Assembly: GCA_029747015.1 (NCBI GenBank)
Contig: JAKOGI010000180.1
Location: 824,001 to 888,000, forward strand
Direction: 5' to 3'
Length of the DNA stretch: 64,000 nucleotides
Source: Carnegiea gigantea
Lineage: Eukaryota; Streptophyta; Magnoliopsida; Caryophyllales; Cactaceae
Shown here: in pieces, positions 24,398 to 35,492 of the stretch
Layout of the letters: each line of letters opens with the position of its first letter
How positions within the stretch are numbered: position 1 is the first letter of the stretch
Program-made: the position numbers and the translations under genes
Notes under the pieces: model-generated
Seen by the model: the letters and a program-made list of their open reading frames with translations, nothing else
Told to the model about the DNA's origin: nothing
Database searches by the model: none

Positions 24398-24860
24398 TTA
24401 TGTATCAAACTGATCTAAGTTGTTATCATCGTTGTTATCTATATTTTCACAAATTTCTAAATAAGTTCTTCGTTCTTCTTCATAGATTAAGAGATCTAGT
24501 TTATCTTCATTTAACAAAATTATCTCTTTAGAGCTATTAGTTTTTCTTAGACATTCAATTTTTTGTATATAAAATTTTTCATTTTGTAATATTTCTCTTT
24601 TCGAAAAAATTTTATATAAACTGAGAATAGATTCATAGTTTCTCTGAGTCATTATTTTTAGTTTAGGAATTTCAGGTTTTTCCATTATGCTAAAAAATTT
24701 TCTCAAGTAGATAAATTTCCATAAGTCGGTTAATTATAGTTATTATTTTTAATTCAAAAATTAAACAGTTATTTTTGTTTTGACATAAATATTTCAGCAA
24801 ATGTAACAAATCTGTATCACCATAAATTCCTTCTTCAAGTTCAAGCTTAATTCTAAGTCA
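24398..24860 (-). pseudogene. Viral ORF upstream of the coat protein (unrecognised)
   Basis: A Lys/Glu/Ile-rich frame of about 100 residues (24398-24706) and another open stretch further upstream (24720-24860) read leftward toward the coat gene. They end at stops before 24287. No domain was recognised; in viral order this could be the end of the first ORF or the coat precursor's N-terminus. Confidence 0.4.
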
Positions 24861-24951
24861 TTCATGAGTAAAATTTTGTGTAAAAGGCTTATTTGCTCCT
24901 TAGCCCTCAAAGTTTTCCAAAATTGCAAGGAAAGTCCGTCCATACTATGGA
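24861..24951. other. Centre junction of the viral palindrome
   Basis: About 90 bases separate the left-reading unit (coat side) from the right-reading unit, which begins abruptly inside the protease-RT linker at about 24952. This short piece matches neither arm, and I see no gene in it. Confidence 0.5.
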
Positions 24952-26410
24952 TTGGACACGGCTATGAGCAAATCACACTTCAAATACAAGCTCAAAAACC
25001 TACCTTTACGGTTAATATAATAAAGAAAGATGATCTTTTAGCAAAACTAAAAAGAATATGTTCTGAAAATCCATTGCAATTCTGGAAACCAGAACATCCT
25101 AAAGCTAAAATAGAACTAACACAAGAAATATATATCAAAGAAAAACCAATGTTGTACTCTGAAGAAGACATCAAGGAATTTTCTATACAAATAAAAGAAT
25201 TACTAGAAAAAGGACTAATGAGGCCATCTAATTGAGCATACTCTTCTCCAACTTTTGTGGTATTCAATGAAGCAGAACGATGAAGAGGAAAGGCTGGAAT
25301 GGTTATAAATTATAAAAAACTAAATCAGTTTACAAAAACAGATGACTATTCCCTACCTAACAAAGAAGTATTAATTAACCTTGTAAAAAACAAAAAGTTC
25401 TTCTCAAAATTTGATTGCAAATCTGGCTTTTGGCAAATTAAAATGGAAGAAACAAGTATTAAATATATAGGTTTTAGTACTCCTCAAGGTTTTTATGAAT
25501 GGATTGTTATGCCTTTTGGACTAAAAACACACCAAGAATCTTTCAAAGAAGAATGAACAATGCATTTAAACACCTTCACAACTTTCTTGTTATCTATGTA
25601 GAAGATATCTTAATAAGTTAAGATACTCTTAAAGAACATTGAGAACATCTTAACACATTTCTAGAGACAGCCATCAAAGAAGGAATTTGCCTTAGTGAAA
25701 AGAAAATCGTTATTGAAAAAGAAAAAATTGGATTTTTAGGCTTTAAAATTGGCATAAATGGAATTAGTTTACAACCACATATCCCTTGAAAAATCACAGA
25801 ATATCCCAACCAACTGCGAACAAAGAAACAAATTCAAGGTTTCTTAGGACTATTAAACTATGCTAGTTCTTGCATACTAAATTTAGCAAAAAAGAAAAAA
25901 GATTTACAAAGTTTACTTAGAAAAAACAACACTCTTGGTTGGACAGATAAACATACGGACATTGTTAAAAAATTAAAAGAAGAATGTTCACAACTCCCTA
26001 GCCTTAGGCTTCCTAAACTTGATGACAATTTAATTTTACAAACAGATGCTTCTGATAAAACATAGGCAGCAGTTTTAAAGATAGATTTAAATGAAATTTG
26101 TGGTTATCGTAGTAGAACTTTTTCCGAAGGTGAAGAAAATTATAATACTATGGAAAAAGAACTCTTAGCAATTATTAGAGGAATTACGAAATGTAGACTC
26201 TTTTTACTACCTAAACCATTTAAAGTTTTAACAGATAATCAAGCAGCAACTACTTTTGTAAAACAAACCTTAGATAATGGACCTCACATGTGAAAATTGC
26301 ATCGATAGCAATTATTTTTATCTCAGTTTAATGCAATATATGAGCATGTTGCAGGAAAAAACAACTTTATTGCAGATTATCTAACTCGAGAATATGAGTT
26401 TAGAGGATAA
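24952..26410 (+). pseudogene. Caulimovirid reverse transcriptase-RNase H, right copy
   Basis: Homologous to 5700-7154 on the other strand. It begins within the protease-RT linker, so no protease is present. The RT carries FDCKSGFWQI and the EWIVMPFGL signature, but the active site reads YVED (25595-25606) instead of YVDD. A TGA at 25233-25235, further stops and a frameshift near 25560 break the frame. RNase H follows with TDNQ, ending TAA at 26408-26410. Confidence 0.85.
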
Positions 26411-27451
26411 AGGCAAAGCACCTATGGAACAAATCGACAGTGAACAGCTGATTCGAAAGTTTGAAGACATTTTGATTACTGTTAATGAATACTGTGAAGC
26501 TGTGAATGAGAAAATTGAACTAATTGAGAAAATTGTCGTTGATCTCAGAGCCGATCTTGGAAAAGCTCGAGAACTAACAATATATTTCCATCAAACTATT
26601 GAACAACTCAAATTGAACTCTTCTAAGATGGATTTGAAAAAAGTTCAATCTGAACTCTCATAATTCTCCTTTTGACCAAATCAGGGAAACGCTTCACACC
26701 CACTCTCTGAAGAAGAGAAAGAGAAGCAACAATTAAAAGCTAAACTATTAGTTTCAAAACCAGTTATTCAAAATACTGGCATCCGAACTATTGATCTATC
26801 AGACTCGTGCTTGCTTACCAGAGAATTTCTGGTTTACCTGAACTCTACTATAACCCAAGAGATTCTCTTTTTTCTAGAATACTTGCTTTTAATAAAGCAA
26901 ATCCTGATATTGTCTTTAAACTCTTTACCTAGGGTTATTTCAATTATCTTTACCCAAGTCTCAGCCTTATCGAGCTCCAAAATTTCCCAGTTAACTTTAA
27001 GCATGCTATTAAAAAAATCAACAAAGGATATGTCTGCCTTCGCTTCTTTTCTATCTCCCCTGAAAAAGATGAAGAAACTATTTATCCCTCCATCCATATG
27101 GTCGAAATTACTCATGTCAATCCCAAATAGCCCATCGCAGCTGATAAAAATAAACACTACAAACTTTTCATTTTTGACATCTCATGGATCCACTATAAAC
27201 GGTCTACTGGTGCTTTAGCTATCAAATGCCAAAGCGATAGGCTAATGACCAAAGGAGCAAGAACTCTTTATTATAACGATAATCTCATCCTCATTACTAC
27301 TAATGGAGTAGAAAACGTCTCCGTTGATGAACAACTTTTCGACTTTAGCTATTCACTTGAGCCCAAGAAGTTTCTAGACAGTACAGCTGTACGAGCCAAG
27401 TTTACTGACCTCTACAAGGCCGAAAAAGAAAAAGAAGAAAAACAGATTTAG
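26394..27451 (+). pseudogene. Caulimovirid transactivator-position ORF, right copy
   Basis: The ATG at 26394 overlaps the RNase H end by 17 bases. An 89-residue Glu/Leu-rich frame runs to 26663; further coding text continues in other frames to a Lys/Glu-rich tail with a stop at 27449-27451. Same layout as 4638-5716 on the opposite strand, with at least one frameshift and one extra stop around 26930. Function is by position only. Confidence 0.55.
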
Positions 27452-27619
27452 CTTGCTTAACTCTGTCACTATGTGAGACACAAGGGACCATATCTTTATC
27501 AACTTTTATCTCTGCCGCCACTACACGACAAGGGACATCAAACAACTCTATCAAGAATAGGGACATCTTATCTGTAAATCTTATCTTTTCAATGAAAATC
27601 TTATCTTTTCAGATTCCCA

Positions 27620-27665
27620 TGATGTAAGCGCTTATGTCATAGCGCACCCCCTTCCCCTATAAATA
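27620..27665 (+). promoter_or_regulatory. 35S-like pararetroviral promoter, right arm
   Basis: TGATGTAAGCGCTTATGTCA (27620-27639) is an as-1-like palindrome, followed 18 bases later by TATAAATA (27658-27665). The counterpart in the left arm is at 4416-4462. The two promoters face away from each other. Confidence 0.7.
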
Positions 27666-28160
27666 AGGTAGCCGATTTCAAAAGAAGGCATCGGCATTTG
27701 TAAAAAAGAAAAACACTCCCTTAAATCTCTCTGTAAGAAATTTCTCAAAATGTTCTAATTTCCTCCCTTTGGGAAAGGAGAATGATTATCAATGAAATAA
27801 AAGGAAAATCTTTCCTCAAAAAACTTTGTATCTATAGTTCTGTTACTATAACTTTAATAAAAGAAACAGTATTATCAAGGGAAAGGAAAAGGTCTGAATG
27901 AGTAGATAAGTCTCGCATCAGATGGAGTACGATGAGCTCGAATGAGTAAGACAGATCCAACTCTTAAAAGTATAATTTCTTTGATTCAATTTTGTTTTAA
28001 TAGAACTGCATGATATTTAGTTTGAAATTTCATTTGATAATTTAGTATCCGAGTGCCACTGTTAAAAGTTTGACAAACCCCTATCAAATTAAATAGTGTG
28101 AATCACTTCAACAATTCAAAAACCGCTTTTTCCATAAAAAACCACTCGTTTCACTATTAA

Positions 28161-28172
28161 TGATATCAGAGC
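28161..28172 (+). other. Viral primer binding site, right arm
   Basis: TGATATCAGAGC, one base away from the tRNA-iMet complement, at the same viral position as 3901-3912. Confidence 0.75.
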
Positions 28173-28230
28173 CCTACATTTGAAACTAATCTTGAATTTA
28201 ATCAAAACTATAATGGATTTGTTTAAAAAC

Positions 28231-28248
28231 AAATTACAATCTAACTCA
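28231..28248. repeat. Left TSD of the LINE in the viral right arm
   Basis: AAATTACAATCTAACTCA recurs at 34082-34099 after the poly(A) tail, giving a 15-18 bp duplication (the A run makes its edge uncertain). Confidence 0.85.
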
Positions 28249-29930
28249 CCCATTACAGATGTTGAACCCTCTAGTGAGAGGACAGAGCATCTAGAGAGAG
28301 AAGAAACCCTAAATTGCTTTCCTTTGTTTCTGAAAATGAAACCAAAACCAAAAAAGTCCTCTTCTATTCAGCTTGAAACCTCTGGTTTATCCCTTAATTG
28401 AACCTCATCTAATGACCTCTATGAAATCTACTATTCGCTATTCCCTTAGCTATTTCTCTTCTATCCCAGTTCTGTCCTCTCATGTCTATCCTGCTTCTTC
28501 GCAAGGACATCTGATTGTTTCCTTCACCACACCTGCTGCAAAGGGTCCCGAATTTGCTGCTTTTATGATTAGTATCGGTGGCTTTACGAGCTGCTCTGCC
28601 CGGTCGAATGTCTCATCTACCATATTTGGACTTACTGTGTCTAGATCTACTTCACTTTGGAGTCGACGCATCAGGTACTACAGCTATTTGGATGAGGCAA
28701 ACTTCAGGTTGCAAGACAGTATGTTCCAAAATGAACTCTTTCAGAGGTTGGCCGGTTGTTGTGATGACACTATGGCAGCTCAGATCTATGACTGTGGAAC
28801 TTCAGGGACATTGATTCTTCGAATTCCAGATCATCAGTTCGTAGCCGTTCATATCTGCAAATTGCTCAAAAACCTGGATCGAAGGACGTTGGCTCCAGGG
28901 ACTCTCTTCTCATGTATCGCTCTGACGTTTACACGGGGCTGGAGGCGGAAGCTCATAAAGTGACGTTTCGAATCTTTCGAGACAATGGCGCTTTAAGGTT
29001 ATGTGTTAGCAAGATAAGTCCTTTTTTCTTCTTTGCACTTTGGCGCCCTCCCTTTTTCTACTGTGAATTGCTAGAGTTCAGATCTATATTTGTGAATGAT
29101 AAGCCCAACTTGAATATTGCTTGTCTGAAATTCCATCTCATAGAAATCGTAGCTCGAAATATTGAAATCTGTGGTTGTAGATGGCATTTGATTGCAATTG
29201 TTTGCAACCTCATTGACACTGTATTAACTATAATCATGTTTCCTGGTTGCCTTGCTCTAATCTATACTCTCACTACGGTTTTAGTACGCCCTTTGTCTAG
29301 GCTTGGATTTATGTTCTTGCCTTCCTTTTAGGTACATTTCTGAGCCATTGCGTATTAATTCACTCTTGTGTTCATTTTGCTAACGTAATCTCCTGCCCAT
29401 GTATGATGCAGGAGATGGAGATTTGTATTTTCATTTCCAAATCATCTTTAGAGAAGTACCCTTTTCGGGACTGGACCTTTATTTTTGTTATTAATATTGT
29501 AATAAGTATTAAACTTGAAAAGTTGACATTCGAAAAACCATTTTATTGTGCAACTATTATTTGCTTTCGGAGGTCATTGCGCTCCTGTATGTTTGACAAA
29601 GATGCCAACACATTTGCTCTCGGTCGTAATGCCCATATGCAAATTTGGCATTTTGGCTTAGTCTCAACTGACGTTGACTTATGGTTGATTTTGTACATTA
29701 GTACTTATATTTTTCACTGCATTTGTTTATGTTTTCTATTTCGCTCTGAGTTTTGGGGGAATGTGGAAAATCCCTTTTGGTTTTTCTTGCTAGCCAGCCT
29801 TCTAAGGCTTAAGAATGACCGAACACGGTCCCAGAATGCTTTATGCAGGCTATTTGCACGTCGTATGTCATTAATGATGTCACGTACGGACAGGTTCCCG
29901 ATGGACGGGGATATTTCAAAGTTAGTTTTT
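28249..29930 (+). other. 5' region of the LINE, unrecognised
   Basis: Open pieces (28373-28963, 28912-29331, 29403-29936) contain no DUF4283, RRM or zinc knuckle that I can see, though this is where a plant L1 would carry ORF1. It could be a very diverged ORF1, a 5' UTR or transduced sequence. Confidence 0.4.
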
Positions 29931-29937
29931 TCATAAA

Positions 29938-32900
29938 AGTTAAAAAAACGCAGGTTGTTCAAGAAGTGAAGTTCCTGGCAAGAGCTTATAAGCCTGATAT
30001 GCTGTTTCTATTAGAAACTATAATTAATGAATCAAATATATGACGGATTCTTCCCCTAATGGGATTTGATCATTTTGACTTTGTTTCACCAGTTAATCAC
30101 TCTGGCGGCATAGCTGTTCTTTGGAATAACGGAAATATTCAGGTTCCAGTCTTACTAAAAGAAACAAGAGCTATTCATATGTTAATTCATGACCCAGATA
30201 AGGTGCAAAATTCTGTTATTTCAGGAATTTATACACCGACACAAACTAGAGATAAAAATGATTTTTGGAATCATTTTGTTGAGCTTAATAATGTTATCGA
30301 TTTACCTTGGTGTCTAATAGGCGACTTCAATGAAATATTGTGTCCTAATGAAAAATTAGGAGGCCAACCTCCTGCTACTACTAGATTTCATCGTTTAAAT
30401 AACTTTTTATCTGCCATTAATGCTGAATGTGTTCAAGTATCAGGACGGCTATTTACTTGGAAAAAGAAGATCCACACTCACCTTATTTATGAAAGATTGG
30501 ATAGAACTATTATTAGAAAAGATTGGAGTCCCTGTACCCTAATGCTTACGAAACACATGGTATCTTCTCTTGCTCTGATCATTGTCCTATTATTATGTCT
30601 ACTCAAGCTCATATATACCAAAAGCTAAGGCTTTTCCCTTTCGGTTTCAAAATTTTTGAATGAAATCTCAAGATGTTGATGTTATTATCTCTAGAAATTG
30701 GCGATATAACCACTATGGAACCAGTATGTATAGAGTTATGCAGAAACTAAGATGTGTTAAGCATGATGTTAAAGATTGGTCCAAAAGATACTTTGGGAAT
30801 TTCAATGATAAACTGAGCAAGAACGTGGTTAAAATAGATTATGTGGAGGAGAGACTGATAGCTAATCCTAACAGTCATAGATTTAACTCCTGGATGCAAC
30901 GATTATTGAAACAACGAGAGAAAATGATGTTGTTCAGCCAAAAATATTGGGGGAAGTTAGCACGAAAAGAATGGTTAGTAAACGGTGATAGAAATTCTAA
31001 GTTCTTTCAAAATAAGGTTAATGCTAGAAGGCAGAGGAAGTTAGTTATGAAATTACAGGATGATTGTGGCATTTGGATTGATGACCACAACATGATTGCT
31101 GAGAAATCCATTTCAAATTATAAGCATAGATTCAAATCCACGCATCACAATGCCAGAGTATTATCGAATTTAGGGCTATCGAAATTAATTTCAGACCTCG
31201 ATAATAATGAGCTTATTAAACTTTCAAATTTAGAAGAGATTAAAACTGCCTTATTTAGCATTGATTCTAATAAGACACTAGGACCAGATGGTTTTGGTGC
31301 AGGTTGCTTTAAGAACTACTGGGAAATCATCAAGAAGGATCTTTATAACTGTATACTTGAATTCTTCTTAAATGGCAAAATCCTTAAAGAGATTAACCAT
31401 ACCTTTCTCGCTCTTATTCCGAAATCAAATAATCCTTCATAAACTAGTCATTACAGGCCCATAAGTTTATGTTCTATGATTTATAAAATTATTTCGAAAA
31501 AAGTAGTTAATAGGTTGAGACCTCTACTAGACCGTATAATTTCTCATTTCCAAAGTGCCCTTGTACCAGGTAGATCTATTCATGATAATATTCTGCTAAC
31601 ATATGAAATTATACACAAATTTAAGAACCTTAAAACTAAGACTGCTTGGACAGCTATTAAATTAGACATGGATAAAGCATACAAAAGAGTCGAATGGGAT
31701 TTTATATTAAAATGTTTTCGAGAGCTAGGTTTCCATCCCACTTAAAACTCATGGATTAAACAATGCATCTCTTCAGTTTCGTACTCAATCATTGTTAATG
31801 ATGAACCTAATGGCCTTTTTATCCTGACAAGAGGGACTAGACAAGGAAATCCTCTTTCCCCCTATTTATTTATTATTTGTATGGAAGTCTTAAACAATAT
31901 GCTTCTAAAAGAAGCTAATGCCCCAAGGTCTGGAATAGGAGTTAAGATCTGCCCCTCGTCTGTCAAAATTCCATGCCTACTTTTTGCCGACGATTGCCTA
32001 TTGTTTTGCAAAACTAATTTAGGAAGTTGTACTAAACTAAAACGCATCCTTGACTTCTTCTCTTTAACTTCAGGATAATTAGTCAATTATCATAAATCTG
32101 CATTGACTTTCTTACGTAATGCGACTAATACACAACAGCAACTAGTGACTGCAATATTCAATATTCCGCATAGAGAGTCGCTGGGCAAATATCTAGGATG
32201 CCTTGTTTTCCAGGGTCGGCCTTCTTACTCAACTTTCCAAGAGCAACTACAAAATTAGAAGGCTGGAAAGCAAACTGTTTGTCTAAAGCAGGTAGAACAA
32301 TTCTCATACAATCACATTTAGATTCACTACCAGCACATACAATGCAATGTTTTGAGTTACCATCAAGTACTAGCAAATATCTAGACAAACATAATAGAGA
32401 ATTCTTCTGGAAAAAGTCCAACACAGAAAAAGGTCTCCCACTTATATCATGGGATAAGGTTTGTAGGCCTAAAAGCAAAGGCCAGTTGGGGTTGCAGAAA
32501 ACAAAATCTGTCAATAAGGCCTTTCAGTGTAAATTGACCTGGAAAATACTTACTAATGTTCTTAGTCTTTGGGTACAATCTATGCGGGCCAAGTACCTAC
32601 GTTCTACAAATCTATTTTGCTGTACACGAAAAAATACGGATTCGCCAGTTTGGAAAAGCATACTGAAATGCAGGGCTCTTTTACAAAAGGGTATTATCTG
32701 AAAAATAGGCAAAGGGAATGAGATCTCCTTTTGGTTTGATAAAGGAATTGAAAACAGAAATTTAGTTGAGATATTGGGTGTGTCCGAAGACAGTGTTGCC
32801 CACCTTGAAGTCAAAGTTTGCAAGTTTATTCGGGATAACTTAGAATGGGATGTCCCCAAACTAAGACAATTCCTCAATAATCATCATGTTATACAAAAGA

Positions 32901-33861
32901 TTCAGGGTATCACCATACCCATCCATGAAACTAGTGACTCCTTTTGTTGGGGGTCAAATAGCACGGGTAACTTCACCACAAAATCAACTACATGGGCAGC
33001 TCATGACTTCCAAGTGCATAACTTATCACCTTCGTCATACAAATGGATTTGAATGTTGATACCTTGCCTAAAATCAAAGTTCTTCTTTGGCAGCTTTGCC
33101 ATAAATCCTTACCTGTAAGAGGTATTCTTCTTAAAAGGGGGCTTAATATCAACCCAGCTTGCCCACTCTGCCTAGGTGATATTGTGTCCATAGAACATCT
33201 CTTCAAAGATTGCCAAACGATCAAAAAAGTTTGGGATCTAGCAGCAAAACATCAATGGCTTCCATCTGTCTTTTCTCCTGCCGGATGCCAGGATTTTTTA
33301 CATTAGACGAACAAGATACATTCTTCCCACAATCCAAAATTGGAACAAAAATTCTCATTTATCTTGTGGAGTATTTGGAAATCTAAGAATGCAACAGTTT
33401 TCAATAATGAAATTTTCAATCCTGTTGCATGCCTAATTCGAGCCAAAAAAGCTTATGCAAAGTGGAGAATCCGAACTTGTATGTCGGTTGATCATTTTAT
33501 TAGGGGACCTTCTTCTCCTCCTACTCCCTCCCTTCATATGGTTAGGTGGCATCCCCCATCACCAGGATTCGTCAAACTCAATTTTGATGGATCCCTCATC
33601 AGCCCATCAGCAGCAGGAGGCTTCATCATTTGGGATTGGACGGGAAAACTTCTAAAGACAGGGGCGAGCTATTACGGTGATACATCTAGTTTAGTTGCAG
33701 AAGCGAGAGCATTACAAGACAGACTACGAGTAGCAATTCAGGCAGGATTCAAAAATATAGCTATTGAAGGTGATAATAAGATAGTGATTCAAGCACTGAA
33801 AGGAAAGATCCAAATTCCTTGGCAAATATCAAATATTATCAAAGACATACATATCTGGTAG
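29938..33861 (+). pseudogene. LINE ORF2: endonuclease, reverse transcriptase, zf-RVT, RNase H
   Basis: The endonuclease begins near 29938 (LLETIINES), with GGIAVLWNN, GDFNEIL and a YERLDR motif through 30628. The RT begins with LGPDGFGAGCFKNYW and continues with YRPISLCSMIYKIISK, LVPGRSIHDNILL, KLDMDKAYKRVEW, TRQGNPLSPYLFII and the catalytic FADD at about 31985. The zf-RVT has CPLCLGDIVSIEHLFKDC. The RNase H has KLNFDGSL, AEARAL and IEGDNK motifs. At least six stops and several frameshifts interrupt it. The C-terminal RNase H places it among plant L1 elements of that type. Confidence 0.85.
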
Positions 33862-34099
33862 ACTCAAAGTATCAATTTACTCATCACCCACATTTTCAGG
33901 GAAACAAATATGGCAGCTGATTGGCTTTCCAAGTTTGGACACTCGGTTACAACGTCCTCTTCGAACTCTTGTTTTCCTCCTGCTCTTAGGGTTATTTTGG
34001 CAGATGATGTAGTTGGGCGTACTCTTGTCAGAAAAGGCGCTTAACACCCCCTTTTGGTTCTATTTACCCTTGTTAAAAAAAAAATTACAATCTAACTCA

Positions 34100-34542
34100 A
34101 AATTAGACAGAGATGATAACGATTTAGCACGACAAAGTTTTAATTTACCAGAACTAAAACACTATACGCAAGAAGGAGCATGAGACTATTTAAGATATTT
34201 TGATTTAACTCCCAGAAGTATTACACAAAACTTATTAAATCACTATAAGAAAAGATTAAACTGTTTATCAACCATACCCGAATGAGTCCATCCCATAACT
34301 ATAAATTTATTGAAAGATAATATTGTTATGTTAGAAGTAACTTTTGAATATACTTTATGGATTCAACCAAATATGAACAGTAAAGATTCTCAAATAACAT
34401 ATTCTACAGACAAAGAAGAATAATTAGAACCAACACCATAAAGGAACTTGCAAAACAATTACAACTTTACGAGACAACTTAGTAATTAGTTCACATAAAA
34501 CCAAAAATTTCACGTGACCGGTTAACAGTTTGCTCACCCCTA
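34100..34542 (+). pseudogene. First viral ORF, right arm, continuation and truncated end
   Basis: This is the continuation of the frame opening at 28213, separated by the LINE. Two Trp-to-TGA type changes are visible (near 34172 and 34284). The frame runs nearly to the terminal repeat, and the sequence stops being viral only within about 25 bases of the hAT-like end. The same viral coordinate ends the left arm. Confidence 0.5.
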
Positions 34543-34550
34543 GATATGGG
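34543..34550. repeat. Right 8-bp target-site duplication of the viral palindrome
   Basis: GATATGGG, identical to 3374-3381. Confidence 0.85.
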
Positions 34551-35295
34551 GATACCATTCAAAATTTGGACATGGATATGAGGATTCAGATTTTTACATG
34601 TGGAACTTGCAATTTCAAATTATTTTTTCAATAACATTTTAAAAATTAAAGGCTATGCACTTATAAAACCGTCAAACATCAAAGATTCACTGAAAGAATA
34701 ATGGAACGAAGAAGAAAAAATCCCATACATTCCTAAATTTTTTCACTGTTGGTGCTTTAGACTTTGGATAAGGTTCCGACACGTATCTCATGTCCTATCC
34801 GTGGAGTGTCGAGCCTGACATGGGTACGGCGGGCCAAAATGGAGAGTTCTAGCATCACAGAATTTGTCATAATATGTAGGAAAGTGTCTCTGCAACTTGG
34901 CTGCAGATTCTTTGTTTTTAGTTCGCATTTCATATGTTGTTATAGAGAAGTAAAAGTCTTCCATTATGTTGGTTACTCCTTTTTTTGGGGGGGGGGATTA
35001 GTACATAACATTCTCCTGGAGACGTGTGGGTGATGCTGCCTTTCTTGTAACTTGTAAGTACAGGAAAATAATATTTGGTATCTAAAAAAGGATGGGAGGC
35101 TAAAAATAACATCGATATTTAAAAAAAGGATGAAGGCTACTAAGTGATATTCAACTGATACTGAATACAACAGTAGCTGCTTAAAAGGTTGAATTCTGTA
35201 ATTTAAATGTTTATGGAGGCACACTTTCGGTGTCTGAGGTCTTTTGTCTTTGCACTTTTCACATCGGTAACTAGCATTGTCTTTTCAATCTCCCG

Positions 35296-35389
35296 GTACT
35301 TTGAAGGACAGTTGACTTCCACCTCTGAAACAAATGCTGAAGACAATGTTAAGGAGCCACCCGTCAGAGTTACAGAAGCTGCAGAAAAG
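35296..35389 (+). pseudogene. NAT10-like: NAT10-like exon between giant intron and Copia-bearing intron
   Basis: Encodes the family segment YFEGQL...VRVTEAAEK, which in plant homologues follows directly on the LLTR of the previous exon. The donor GT at 35390 is normal. The dinucleotide before the exon is CG (35294-35295) instead of AG, so the acceptor of the about 33-kb intron is lost. The flanks 34551-35295 hold only a G-run near 34987 and no gene. Confidence 0.8.
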
Positions 35390-35487
35390 GTTAGCTTGGA
35401 TATTTCCATTTTCTGTTTATGTTGAGTTGTCCAATAGATTCTGAAGGTCAAGTATGAGTAGCAAAGAACAACCCGCTTCTGTGGATG

Positions 35488-35492
35488 TTATC
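35488..35492. repeat. Left TSD of the Copia element
   Basis: TTATC, repeated at 40879-40883. Confidence 0.9.

Larger units (their letters stand above)
28249..34081 (+). mobile_element. L1-type LINE retrotransposon with RNase H domain
   Basis: The element ends in a poly(A) tail at about 34075-34084 and is bracketed by the 15-18 bp duplication. In order it has an endonuclease (about 29938-30628), a linker, reverse transcriptase (about 31260-32260), zf-RVT (about 33050-33240) and a plant-type RNase H (about 33550-33860). Multiple stops (for example TAA at 31440-31442 and 31743-31745) show it is dead. The first 1.7 kb (28249-29930) lies within the duplicated borders but shows no typical ORF1 domain. 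It inserted just after the start codon of the first viral ORF. Confidence 0.85.
3382..34542. mobile_element. 31-kb hAT-ended palindromic element made of endogenous caulimovirid DNA
   Basis: The ends are TAGGGGTGAGCAAAC at 3382-3396 and its exact complement at 34528-34542, flanked by the perfect 8-bp repeat GATATGGG. Inward from both ends the sequence stays homologous in inverted orientation for about 3.77 kb (left arm to about 7154; right arm from about 24952, interrupted by a LINE). The cargo is caulimovirid: primer site, 35S-like promoter, transactivator-like ORF and RNase H/RT in both arms, with protease, movement and coat genes in the centre of the left-reading unit. No hAT transposase is present, so it would have moved in trans. 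Without the later insertions the unit would be roughly 12 kb. It lies in the NAT10-like intron 2029-35295. The ends, duplication and arms are seen directly. Mobilisation by a hAT transposase is inferred; an inverted viral integration whose ends only mimic hAT is the alternative. Confidence 0.8.
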
